Assembly (NCBI GenBank): GCA_017438745.1
Contig: JAFRUS010000007.1
Location: 62,001-126,000 of the forward strand
From: Oscillospiraceae bacterium
GTDB lineage: Bacteria; Bacillota; Clostridia; Oscillospirales; Ruminococcaceae
Direction: 5' to 3'
Length of the DNA stretch: 64,000 bases
Below, piece after piece: positions 7,655-15,509 of this stretch (position 1 is the first letter of the stretch; each line of letters opens with the position of its first letter). The notes beneath the pieces are model-generated. The model worked only from the letters and a program-made list of their open reading frames with translations, ran no database searches and had not been told where the DNA came from. The position numbers and the translations under genes were made by a program.

Positions 7655-8761
7655 GTGTTTGCGTTGTCTAATCATGAAAAATATATGAGAATGGCGGTGG
7701 AACTGGCTAAGGGCGGTATCGGTTTCGTTTCGCCGAATCCTCTTGTGGGCGCTGTCATAGTAAAGAACGGCCGTGTCATCGGCTGCGGATATCACCGTAA
7801 ATACGGCGAGCTGCATGCTGAAAGAAATGCCTTTGCATCCTGTACTGAAAGTGCGGAAGGTGCTGACCTTTACGTTACACTTGAACCATGCTGCCACTAC
7901 GGAAAAACACCACCGTGTACCGATGCAGTGATCGAAAACGGTATAAAGCGTGTTTTCATTGGATCAAGCGATCCTAATCCGAAGGTAGCCGGTAAAGGTG
8001 CGGCTATACTCCGCAAGCATGGCATCGAAGTTTGTGAAGGTGTGCTCCGCGAAGAATGTGACGCACTCAACAATATCTTCTTCCACTACATTACAAACGG
8101 TACACCATATGTGATACTCAAGTACGCAATGACTGCGGACGGAAAAACTGCTACCCATACAGGTGCGTCGAAGTGGATAACATCTGAAGAATCCCGTGCA
8201 CATGTTCAGGAGACAAGAAAACGTGTTTCTGCAGTTATGGCTGGGATAGGAACAGTGCTTGCCGATGATCCTCTTCTGACCTGCAGACTTGAAGATCCGG
8301 GCGTACATTCAAGGATCATCTGTGACAGCGGACTTCGCATACCGGCAGACTGTCAGATAATGAAAACAGCATCTTCAGTCCCTACTTATATTGTCACAGT
8401 AAGCGACGATCCCGAAAAGAAGGAAGTCCTCGAAAAACTGGGGGCGACTATAATAAAAACTCCATCCGCAGACGGAAGAGTGGATCTTGTCTGGCTTATG
8501 AAGCATCTTGCTTCTGAATACAATATCGACAGCATTCTTCTCGAAGGCGGAGCAGAACTTGCATGCAGTGCTCTTGAAGCTGGTATCGTAAATAAGCTCC
8601 AGGTGTACATTGCCCCGAAGATATTCGGCGGTGCCAGTGCAAAATCAGCTGTCGGCGGAATCGGTGTTGATTACCCTGACAAGGCTTACATGCTTTCTGA
8701 CCCTGTCATCAGCACAATAGGCGATGACATTCTGATAGAATACAAGGTCGGGGGTGAATAG
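7655..8761 (+). CDS. ribD: Riboflavin biosynthesis deaminase/reductase RibD
   Basis: Bifunctional enzyme for steps two and three of riboflavin synthesis: deamination of the diaminopyrimidine made by GTP cyclohydrolase II, then NADPH reduction of the ribosyl side chain. There are 368 residues. The N-terminal cytidine-deaminase-like domain has zinc ligands His54 (HAE), Cys79 (PCC) and Cys88 (PPC); the C-terminal DHFR-like reductase domain runs from about 148. The GTG start has GGGA 5-8 nt upstream, just after the riboswitch terminator; a TTG four codons in is possible. First gene of the operon; its end overlaps the start region of ribE. Confidence 0.95.
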   Translation: MFALSNHEKYMRMAVELAKGGIGFVSPNPLVGAVIVKNGRVIGCGYHRKYGELHAERNAFASCTESAEGADLYVTLEPCCHYGKTPPCTDAVIENGIKRVFIGSSDPNPKVAGKGAAILRKHGIEVCEGVLREECDALNNIFFHYITNGTPYVILKYAMTADGKTATHTGASKWITSEESRAHVQETRKRVSAVMAGIGTVLADDPLLTCRLEDPGVHSRIICDSGLRIPADCQIMKTASSVPTYIVTVSDDPEKKEVLEKLGATIIKTPSADGRVDLVWLMKHLASEYNIDSILLEGGAELACSALEAGIVNKLQVYIAPKIFGGASAKSAVGGIGVDYPDKAYMLSDPVISTIGDDILIEYKVGGE

Positions 8762-8762
8762 T

Positions 8763-9428
8763 TTGTTTACCGGAATAATCGAAGAAAAGGGTACGGTAGC
8801 TTCTGTAAAGAAAGGGACTGTTTCCTCAAGGATCACCTTCAGTGCCTCCGTTGTTCTTGAAGATATTCACGAGGGCGACAGCATAGCTGTAAACGGTGTG
8901 TGTCTTACAGCTACTGATATTACCTCTGACACTTTTACAGCCGACGTCATGGCCGAGACCATGAGAAGGAGCTCTCTCGGTTCGCTTAAAACAGGTGACC
9001 ACGTCAACATGGAGCGTGCGATGCTCTGCGGTGGACGGTTCGGCGGTCATATTGTTTCCGGACACATAGACGGTACCGGAACTGTCGAATCCATGAAACG
9101 AGAAGAAAATGCAGTCTGGGTAAAAATAGCTGCTGATAATTCACTTCTCCGTTACATAGTGGAAAAAGGATCAGTAGCACTTGACGGCATCAGTCTTACA
9201 GTGGCTAAAGTAACAGATAAAAATTTCAGCGTCTCCATAATCCCGCACACCGGATCCGAGACCACACTGCTCTCAAAAAAGCCGGGTGACCGGATAAATA
9301 TCGAGTGCGATATGATAGGAAAATATGTAGAAAAACTTTTAGGACTAAACCATAATGAAACCAAAAACAGAGTTGACAACAAATCCGCCATAACTGCGGA
9401 ATTGCTAGCTCGAAACGGTTTCATGTGA
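8763..9428 (+). CDS. ribE: Riboflavin synthase alpha chain RibE
   Basis: Dismutates two 6,7-dimethyl-8-ribityllumazine molecules to riboflavin plus the pyrimidine precursor. It has two lumazine-binding repeats (about 1-95 and 96-195), each opening with a FTGIIEE- or FGGHIVSGHIDG-type signature. The chosen start is TTG at 8763, which gives the family-typical MFTGIIEE and has GGGGGTG 6 nt upstream. A GTG at 8754 adds three residues and overlaps the ribD stop; either is possible. Length is 221 residues, slightly over the usual 210-215 because of a charged tail. The next gene is 242 nt away, across a hairpin and a CCCCTCCCC palindrome. Confidence 0.93.
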   Translation: MFTGIIEEKGTVASVKKGTVSSRITFSASVVLEDIHEGDSIAVNGVCLTATDITSDTFTADVMAETMRRSSLGSLKTGDHVNMERAMLCGGRFGGHIVSGHIDGTGTVESMKREENAVWVKIAADNSLLRYIVEKGSVALDGISLTVAKVTDKNFSVSIIPHTGSETTLLSKKPGDRINIECDMIGKYVEKLLGLNHNETKNRVDNKSAITAELLARNGFM

Positions 9429-9474
9429 TGGTTGTAAACCGCTTTTTCAGAATCAAAAATCCGGTTTACAACCA
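9429..9474 (+). terminator. Hairpin after ribE (terminator or attenuator)
   Basis: Perfect 13-bp inverted repeat TGGTTGTAAACCG/CGGTTTACAACCA with a T-rich loop, starting right at the ribE stop. No T-run follows, so it may stabilise or process the rib mRNA rather than end it. Further on, at 9582-9606, lies a GC-rich palindrome CCCCCTCCCC-GCT-GGGGAGGGGG. Confidence 0.45.
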
Positions 9475-9670
9475 CATAAATTCAACCTCTTGCAACTTTG
9501 CTTTTTGAGGAAGATGTTTTAATCACCTCACATTTGAGACGTAAGCTCGGTAGCCCCTTCCATTGAGATGATGACAGATTAGCCCCCTCCCCGCTGGGGA
9601 GGGGGGTAGGGCAAAGAAAAAAGAGGAATAACCTAAGATAATTTATTAACGAAAGGAAAATAAATAATAA

Positions 9671-10870
9671 ATGTTCAACTACAACACTATCGACGAAGCC
9701 CTCGACGAACTCCGTGCCGGAAGAATAATCCTCGTTACCGACGACGACGACAGAGAAAACGAAGGCGACTTTATCTGTGCAGCCCAGTTCGCCACACAGG
9801 CAAACGTAAACTTCATGGCCACCCACGGCAAAGGCCTCATCTGCATGCCAATGAGCAGCGAGTACACTGCAAAGCTCGGCCTTTCCCAGATGGTAAAGAA
9901 CAATACCGACAATCACTGCACAGCTTTCACAGTCTCCATCGACCATAAAGATACAACAACAGGTATATCGGCCGCAGAACGCTCCATTACAGCAATGAAG
10001 TGTACCGACGATGATGCCAGACCACAGGACTTCAGAAGACCGGGCCACATGTTCCCGCTTGAAGCGAGACCGGGCGGTGTTCTCGAAAGAAACGGACACA
10101 CCGAAGCAACAGTCGATCTTCTCAGACTTGCCGGACTCAAACAGGTAGGCCTCTGCTGCGAGATCATGGCTGAAGACGGAACCATGCTACGCCAGGAAGG
10201 CCTTCAGAAACTTGCGGTTCAGTACGGAATCAAGTTCATTACAATAGCCGATCTTCAGGCGTACAGAAAAAGATATGATATTTTCATGGAGCATATTTCA
10301 GAAGCAAAACTCCCAACAAAGTACGGCGATTTTAATATTCACGGCTTCATGAACAGCATTACAGGTGAGCATCACATAGCTCTTGTTATGGGAGATTTTT
10401 CTGATGGTGAACCGGTTCTCTGCCGCGTTCATTCCGAGTGTCTTACCGGCGACGTTTTCGGTTCAAAGCGCTGCGACTGTGGTGAACAGCTTGAAGCGGC
10501 CATGAAGATGGTAACGGAAGAAGGCCGTGGAATTATTCTCTACCCTCGTCAGGAAGGCCGTGGTATAGGACTTATCAACAAGATTAAAGCATACGCTCTT
10601 CAGGAACAGGGACTCGACACGGTAGACGCAAACATTCGCCTCGGTTTCCCTGCAGATATGCGTGATTACAGCTGCGGTGCCCAGATGCTGAAATATTTCG
10701 GAGCTTCAAAATTGAAGCTTATGACAAACAATCCGCTTAAAATCGCCGATCTTTCAGATTACGGCATAGAAATAACCGAACGTGTTCCGCTTCAGATGAA
10801 ATCCAATCCGCAGGACGAATTCTATCTGAAAACCAAGGAAAAGCGAATGGGACATATGTTTACGTACTAA
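9671..10870 (+). CDS. ribBA: Bifunctional DHBP synthase / GTP cyclohydrolase II RibBA
   Basis: Supplies both precursors of riboflavin. The N-terminal domain (about 1-203) converts ribulose-5-phosphate to 3,4-dihydroxy-2-butanone-4-phosphate (acidic [10 protein letters not shown] loop at 24-33; [10 protein letters not shown]). The C-terminal domain (about 207-399) opens GTP, with zinc ligands Cys247, Cys258 and Cys260 (C-x10-C-x-C) and the RQEGRGIGL motif near 283. At 399 residues it is standard length for the fusion. GAAAGGA lies upstream of the ATG. It sits third in the order ribD-ribE-ribBA-ribH, the classical Firmicute operon under one FMN riboswitch. Confidence 0.95.
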   Translation: MFNYNTIDEALDELRAGRIILVTDDDDRENEGDFICAAQFATQANVNFMATHGKGLICMPMSSEYTAKLGLSQMVKNNTDNHCTAFTVSIDHKDTTTGISAAERSITAMKCTDDDARPQDFRRPGHMFPLEARPGGVLERNGHTEATVDLLRLAGLKQVGLCCEIMAEDGTMLRQEGLQKLAVQYGIKFITIADLQAYRKRYDIFMEHISEAKLPTKYGDFNIHGFMNSITGEHHIALVMGDFSDGEPVLCRVHSECLTGDVFGSKRCDCGEQLEAAMKMVTEEGRGIILYPRQEGRGIGLINKIKAYALQEQGLDTVDANIRLGFPADMRDYSCGAQMLKYFGASKLKLMTNNPLKIADLSDYGIEITERVPLQMKSNPQDEFYLKTKEKRMGHMFTY

Positions 10871-10911
10871 TTAAATAATACTCTATATATCCAACAGGAG
10901 GACAAGTAAAA

Positions 10912-11373
10912 ATGAACGTTATTGAAGGAAGTTTTGTAACAGAAGACGTGAGAATAGCCATTGTAGCTTCACGTTTCAATGAATTCATCACGTCCAAGCT
11001 TATCGGCGGTGCCGAGGACGCACTTTTAAGACATGACATCGATCCTGAAAAGATCGATCTTGCCTGGGTACCAGGTGCATTCGAAATTCCGCTGGTAGCC
11101 AAGAAACTTGCAGACAGCCGCCGTTATGACGCAGTTATTTGCGTTGGTGCAGTTATCAGAGGTTCGACTACACATTATGACTACGTATGCAGCGAAGTAT
11201 CCAAGGGTATTGCTCAGGTATCACTTAACAGCGGTGTACCTGTGCTTTTTGGCGTTCTTACAACAGAAAACATCGAGCAGGCCATTGAACGTGCAGGAAC
11301 AAAAGCTGGCAACAAGGGCTACGACTGCGCAATGTCCGCACTTGAGATGATTTCGCTTCTCAGAAAAATATGA
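10912..11373 (+). CDS. ribH: 6,7-dimethyl-8-ribityllumazine synthase RibH
   Basis: Condenses 5-amino-6-ribitylaminouracil with dihydroxybutanone phosphate to give lumazine, the riboflavin synthase substrate; members of the family form hollow 60-mers. At 153 residues it is normal length. Family motifs: SRFNEFIT (20-27), GAFEIP (55-60), [13 protein letters not shown] (80-92) with the catalytic His88, and GVLTTEN. A strong AGGAGG precedes the ATG, 41 nt after ribBA. Last gene of the operon; a clear terminator follows at 11431. Confidence 0.95.
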   Translation: MNVIEGSFVTEDVRIAIVASRFNEFITSKLIGGAEDALLRHDIDPEKIDLAWVPGAFEIPLVAKKLADSRRYDAVICVGAVIRGSTTHYDYVCSEVSKGIAQVSLNSGVPVLFGVLTTENIEQAIERAGTKAGNKGYDCAMSALEMISLLRKI

Positions 11374-11430
11374 TGATTGCTCTTGAACAGAGGCAAAAAC
11401 ATAATAATATAGTATAAAACGAATATTAGT

Positions 11431-11468
11431 CCGGGACTGTACCATCACAGTCCCGTTCGTCGTTTTTG
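11431..11468 (+). terminator. Terminator of the riboflavin operon
   Basis: Perfect 8-bp stem GGGACTGT/ACAGTCCC (11433-11454) followed by a short spacer and TTTTT. Confidence 0.75.
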
Positions 11469-11708
11469 TACACTTTTAGATTATGAACAAAAACAGTCAA
11501 GGTGCATGAAATGTTTTAAAACTATATAGCAAGTTCGTCAGTTATGTCCTAAAATGTGCTAAAGTAAAGTTCCATATAAGTAATATAAAAACATATTCTG
11601 CATTAATAAAACAGAAATGTCACAGTCATTTTGTCGTACCTGTGCCTATATAATTTGTATTGGTGCATTTTTATAAATCTGTACCATGTATTTATATGAA
11701 ATACACAA

Positions 11709-11737
11709 TTGAAATTGAGACCTCATAATGATATAAT
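11709..11737 (+). promoter_or_regulatory. Promoter of the type IV pilus assembly operon
   Basis: TTGAAA (11709-11714), 17-bp spacer, TATAAT (11732-11737). It lies in the AT-rich 445-nt gap between ribH and pilC; apart from the rib terminator and this promoter, nothing else was recognised there. The leader to pilC is about 75 nt with a GGAGGTGG ribosome binding site. Confidence 0.65.
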
Positions 11738-11818
11738 AATATTATTAGAGTAGTGTGTCTATTTGTGCTCTTTAGTTTGAAAAAACTATAAACTATAAAT
11801 TAATTCGGAGGTGGTTTA

Positions 11819-12943
11819 ATGAGTATGATTTCAAACGCAGGCTTAAACACATCTAAGTCAGGCGGAATGAATACTTCAGAGGAAAACAGGTCGATTCACA
11901 AGTTTAGTACCAAAGAAATCTCGTTTAACTGTCGTCAGCTCAGTGCGATGCTTTCTTCAGGTCTGACACTTGTAAAAGCGCTTGACATCCTCAGCAAAGA
12001 GCAGGAAACAGATAAGGCCAGAAAGATCTGGCAGGAGATCTACGAAAACGTTCAGAAAGGTGAATCGTTTTCGAGTTCGCTTGAAGCTCAGGGAGATGCT
12101 TTTCCTCAGTTTATGAAGAGCATGGTCAACGCCGGTGAAAGCTCCGGTCAGATGGATGTTATCATGAAGAGACTTGAGGCTCATTATGATAAGGAAAATA
12201 AGATGAACAATACTATCAGAGGCGCACTTATCTACCCTATAATTCTTCTTGTACTCTGTATAGCAGTTTGTATTCTTATCTTTACAGTAATCATCCCTGT
12301 TCTCAGGCCATTGTTCGGTGATGATCCTAAAAACCTTAATATCATTGCTCAGTTCCTTCTCAAGGGAAATGAGATATTTCTTAAGTACTGGTATCTTATC
12401 ATTACTATAGTAGTTATAATAGTTGCAGGTATCATATATGCACTCAAGATCCCGTCGATCAGGTACAAAATTGACATGTACAAGATCACAGCACCTAAGA
12501 TCGGACCTCTCATGGTTAAGATCTACACAGCACGTTTTGCAAGAACACTTTCATCACTTTACTCCAGCGGTATTCCGATGGTTGAATGTCTGCAGCGTTC
12601 TTCAGATGTACTTAATAACGTATATATAACCGATAAATTCAGACAGGTTATTGATGAAGTTAAACAGGGCGAACCGCTTTCAGCAGCTATCACAAGAACC
12701 GAGATCTTCGAATCAATGTTTTGTTCGATCATCTTCGTCGGTGAAGAAGCCGGTGCTCTTGATGACATTCTTGAAAAGTCAGCTGACTACTATGATGAAG
12801 AAGCTGACTCAGCAGTTCAGAGACTTGTTTCACTCCTTGAACCTGTCATGATCATTTTTCTCGGCGTTGTTGTTGGTCTTCTTCTTGCAGGTGTTTATCC
12901 TGCTATCTACGAATCACTCAGCGGTCTCGAAACAGCAGGTTAA
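11819..12943 (+). CDS. pilC: Type IV pilus inner membrane platform protein PilC (GspF family)
   Basis: Polytopic platform protein that links the PilB/PilT motors to pilin insertion and extraction. There are 374 residues with two T2SSF domains (about 30-155 and 235-355). The hydrophobic segments at about 136-165, 190-213 and 343-367 give the usual three-membrane-helix layout. Motifs typical of the family: LSSGLTLVKAL and AGESSG in the first repeat, YSSGIPMVECL and GEEAGALDDIL in the second. GGAGGTGG sits just before the ATG. First gene of a run of six T4P genes read in the same direction. Confidence 0.92.
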   Translation: MSMISNAGLNTSKSGGMNTSEENRSIHKFSTKEISFNCRQLSAMLSSGLTLVKALDILSKEQETDKARKIWQEIYENVQKGESFSSSLEAQGDAFPQFMKSMVNAGESSGQMDVIMKRLEAHYDKENKMNNTIRGALIYPIILLVLCIAVCILIFTVIIPVLRPLFGDDPKNLNIIAQFLLKGNEIFLKYWYLIITIVVIIVAGIIYALKIPSIRYKIDMYKITAPKIGPLMVKIYTARFARTLSSLYSSGIPMVECLQRSSDVLNNVYITDKFRQVIDEVKQGEPLSAAITRTEIFESMFCSIIFVGEEAGALDDILEKSADYYDEEADSAVQRLVSLLEPVMIIFLGVVVGLLLAGVYPAIYESLSGLETAG

Positions 12944-13002
12944 AAACATTAAAATGGTTTTAAAATTAGCAAAAGTATTAAACACAGAGAGGTGGAAATT
13001 TA

Positions 13003-14679
13003 ATGCTATCGTTTGATATAACAGATAGAAACATACGTATTATCAGAGGCGCTGAAAACAAGAACAAGATAAGCATCAGTTCTGCAGCAACCCTCAATAT
13101 TGATGAGGACATCATAGTAAACGGTCACGTAAAGGACGTTCCGAGACTTGCTACTATAATGAACCAGAAGATCAAGCAGAACAGAATGATGGATAAGGAA
13201 GCAATCGTCAGCATTTCTTCCAACATGACGATCTTCAAGGAACTCACATTAAGAAGAGCACAGAAGGAAGCGGAATTCACCAAGATGGTAAAGGCAGAAA
13301 TGCAGGCCAAGGTTGGTATCGATGATTCCTATGCAATTTCCTATTCAATAGTAGGAAACGGTGAAGTAGGCGATGAAGTAACAGTACTTGCTACTGCCTG
13401 CCCTACAGAAGTTATCGATTCCTATAAGAGAGTATTCTCGATGCTTGGCATCACACTTCGATCAGTTATAATCGGTTGTAACTGTATTACAAAAGTACTT
13501 CTTTCCGACGAAAAGAATCGTTCCAAGATGCCGCTTCTTGCAGTACAGATAGACGGAAGCTTCATTTCACTTAACATTTATGAAAACAATCAGCTTTCAT
13601 TCTCACGTTTCGCATCGATTGATGCAGCTGACTACGATAACTCAGCTGACTACGTTTACGAAGCAGTTAATGAAAACATCTTCCGTATGCTTCAGTTCCA
13701 CAGAAGCAGAAACGCAGGAGATCCTATCAGAAACGTTGTACTCTACGGTGATACCAAGGAATACATGCGTATTTCCAAGGATCTCGAACAGATGGACATC
13801 AACACAACAGTAATATCTGTTCCTAAGAACGTTAAGGGTTATCAGAACCTCGACTTTGCACTCTATGCAAACGCTATCGGTGCAATGTTCCCTCGTAACC
13901 GTGCAACAGAAAAGATCAACCTTCTTGAATTTGGCGGATCTTCAGCAATGGTTATGGATAAGGTTAAGTCAGACAGTACATTCAACCTTATTTTTGCAGG
14001 TGCATTCCTTGCGTCCATTGTTCTCATGGGCGGTATTACAGGTATTCTTGCAATAAAGGATGCATCCATCAAGCATGATATCAAGAAGATGAACGATTAC
14101 CTTAATGATCCTCAGACAGCTGCTGATCTTTTAAAGCGTGAAAACAGACTCGTTCTTCAGGATCAGGTAAAGGAATACAAGAGAACAGCAACTCTTGCTT
14201 CTGATGCTCTTTCTACGCAGCCTTTTGTTACTAAGGAAGTTTACGATACTATTGAAAAGACAATTGAGGAAACTGTTTCTCAGGCTAAGGTTTCAGGTCT
14301 TTCATTTAGCCCTAAGGATAACGGTAAGGACAAGTTTAAGATTGAAGGACTTAATTACACAAACGGTACGATCTCATTTGACTTTACAGCTCTTGCAGAT
14401 AAGTCCGATCCAGTTATGACTTTTGCTACCCTTCTTGCAGAAAATCTTGAAAAGAAAGATTATTTCGAAGATGTTCAGTATAGTGGCTTCAATATAGTTG
14501 AAGGTGCAGATCAGCAGGTAGCTGAAGGAGGTCAGATAGATCCTTCAGCACTTACCAAGGATCAGAAGGGTGTTTCAGCATCTATGACAATGAAACTCAA
14601 GAGTCCGGCAACACTCAAGAATCTCGGTTCTTATGTACCGGAAACTGAAGCATCTGAGGAAACGGAGGGTACAAACTAA
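13003..14679 (+). CDS. PilM-PilN fusion, type IV pilus alignment complex
   Basis: Residues 1-300 resemble PilM, the actin-like cytoplasmic ATP-binding protein (FDITDRNIRII start; VQIDGSFISLNIYENNQLSFSR core). At about 304 the INLL motif that opens PilN proteins appears, followed by one membrane helix at 327-351 and an extracytoplasmic coiled-coil/ferredoxin-like region to residue 558. In Gram-negative systems PilM binds the short N-terminal tail of PilN; here the two are one polypeptide. It precedes pilO with a TAATG stop/start overlap, so the two are translationally coupled. The tail is acidic and Thr/Glu-rich. The fusion call rests on motifs and layout. Confidence 0.75.
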   Translation: MLSFDITDRNIRIIRGAENKNKISISSAATLNIDEDIIVNGHVKDVPRLATIMNQKIKQNRMMDKEAIVSISSNMTIFKELTLRRAQKEAEFTKMVKAEMQAKVGIDDSYAISYSIVGNGEVGDEVTVLATACPTEVIDSYKRVFSMLGITLRSVIIGCNCITKVLLSDEKNRSKMPLLAVQIDGSFISLNIYENNQLSFSRFASIDAADYDNSADYVYEAVNENIFRMLQFHRSRNAGDPIRNVVLYGDTKEYMRISKDLEQMDINTTVISVPKNVKGYQNLDFALYANAIGAMFPRNRATEKINLLEFGGSSAMVMDKVKSDSTFNLIFAGAFLASIVLMGGITGILAIKDASIKHDIKKMNDYLNDPQTAADLLKRENRLVLQDQVKEYKRTATLASDALSTQPFVTKEVYDTIEKTIEETVSQAKVSGLSFSPKDNGKDKFKIEGLNYTNGTISFDFTALADKSDPVMTFATLLAENLEKKDYFEDVQYSGFNIVEGADQQVAEGGQIDPSALTKDQKGVSASMTMKLKSPATLKNLGSYVPETEASEETEGTN

Positions 14680-15437
14680 TGAAGCTTAGTTACAGAGAAA
14701 AAGTAGGTCTTTTAATAGTAGTAGTACTTGCAGTTATTATAGTATTCGTTGCATGGCCTATCAAGACAATCAAGGCAAATATAAAAGCTCACAAGGAAGA
14801 ACAGACAACTGTTAAGGCTGAGTATGATGAGACTCAGAGAAAGATAGCTGAGATACCAGTTATCGAAGGAAACATCAATGCACTCTATGAGAGTTCAAAG
14901 GGTCTATCAGAAAAGTTTGTTGAACATATGGATAACATTGAAGTGGCTCATTACTTTGAAACACTTCTTAACAAAGAACCATACAAGAAATCTGGTAAGA
15001 ATGACCTTGAAATTATTGATGGTCTTACTGTATCAAATGCCGGAACAGGTGTAATTCCGTTTTATTACTACACACCGGATGTAATTACATACCCTATTCT
15101 CGAAGCTGCTGACACAAACGGCAATCTTCTTGAAACAACAGACAAGGCTCTTTATGAAAAGACAAAAGACGCTCTTGCCTATAGCGAGTTCGAGCAGCAG
15201 ACTGTTGAAACAAGAACAGTAACAGTTCCAATGAAGTTTAAGAAGGATGCTCTTCTTGCGCTTGAAGACGAGCTTGCAAAGAATGAAACAGGTATAAGAA
15301 TTTCATCAGTTGAAATTGATGACTATACATTCAATTATATAACAGAAATTCCTGAAGACAAGGGTTATTCGACAGGAACAGTTACATTTGAATTCTATAC
15401 AATGCAGCAGATTCAGAAGCCTGATTTCAGCAAATAA
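14679..15437 (+). CDS. pilO: PilO-like type IV pilus alignment protein
   Basis: A 252-residue bitopic membrane protein: short cytoplasmic start, one helix at about 10-28, then a coiled coil (30-70) and an extracytoplasmic domain. Size, topology and position directly after the PilM-PilN protein match PilO, which pairs with PilN to connect motor and pilus. Sequence similarity to Gram-negative PilO is not obvious by eye, so the name rests on synteny and topology. Its ATG overlaps the previous stop by one base. Confidence 0.7.
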   Translation: MKLSYREKVGLLIVVVLAVIIVFVAWPIKTIKANIKAHKEEQTTVKAEYDETQRKIAEIPVIEGNINALYESSKGLSEKFVEHMDNIEVAHYFETLLNKEPYKKSGKNDLEIIDGLTVSNAGTGVIPFYYYTPDVITYPILEAADTNGNLLETTDKALYEKTKDALAYSEFEQQTVETRTVTVPMKFKKDALLALEDELAKNETGIRISSVEIDDYTFNYITEIPEDKGYSTGTVTFEFYTMQQIQKPDFSK

Positions 15438-15509
15438 TAAACCTCAGGGAGATTGTCAGATAACAGTCTCCCTATAAATGTAAATTTAGAAGAAAGGTGG
15501 AGGCTATTT

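Noticed and set aside
9580..9610. Rho-independent terminator inside the rib operon (CCCCCTCCCC palindrome)
   Set aside because: No T-run follows, and a terminator would cut off ribBA and ribH; more likely a repeat or processing hairpin.
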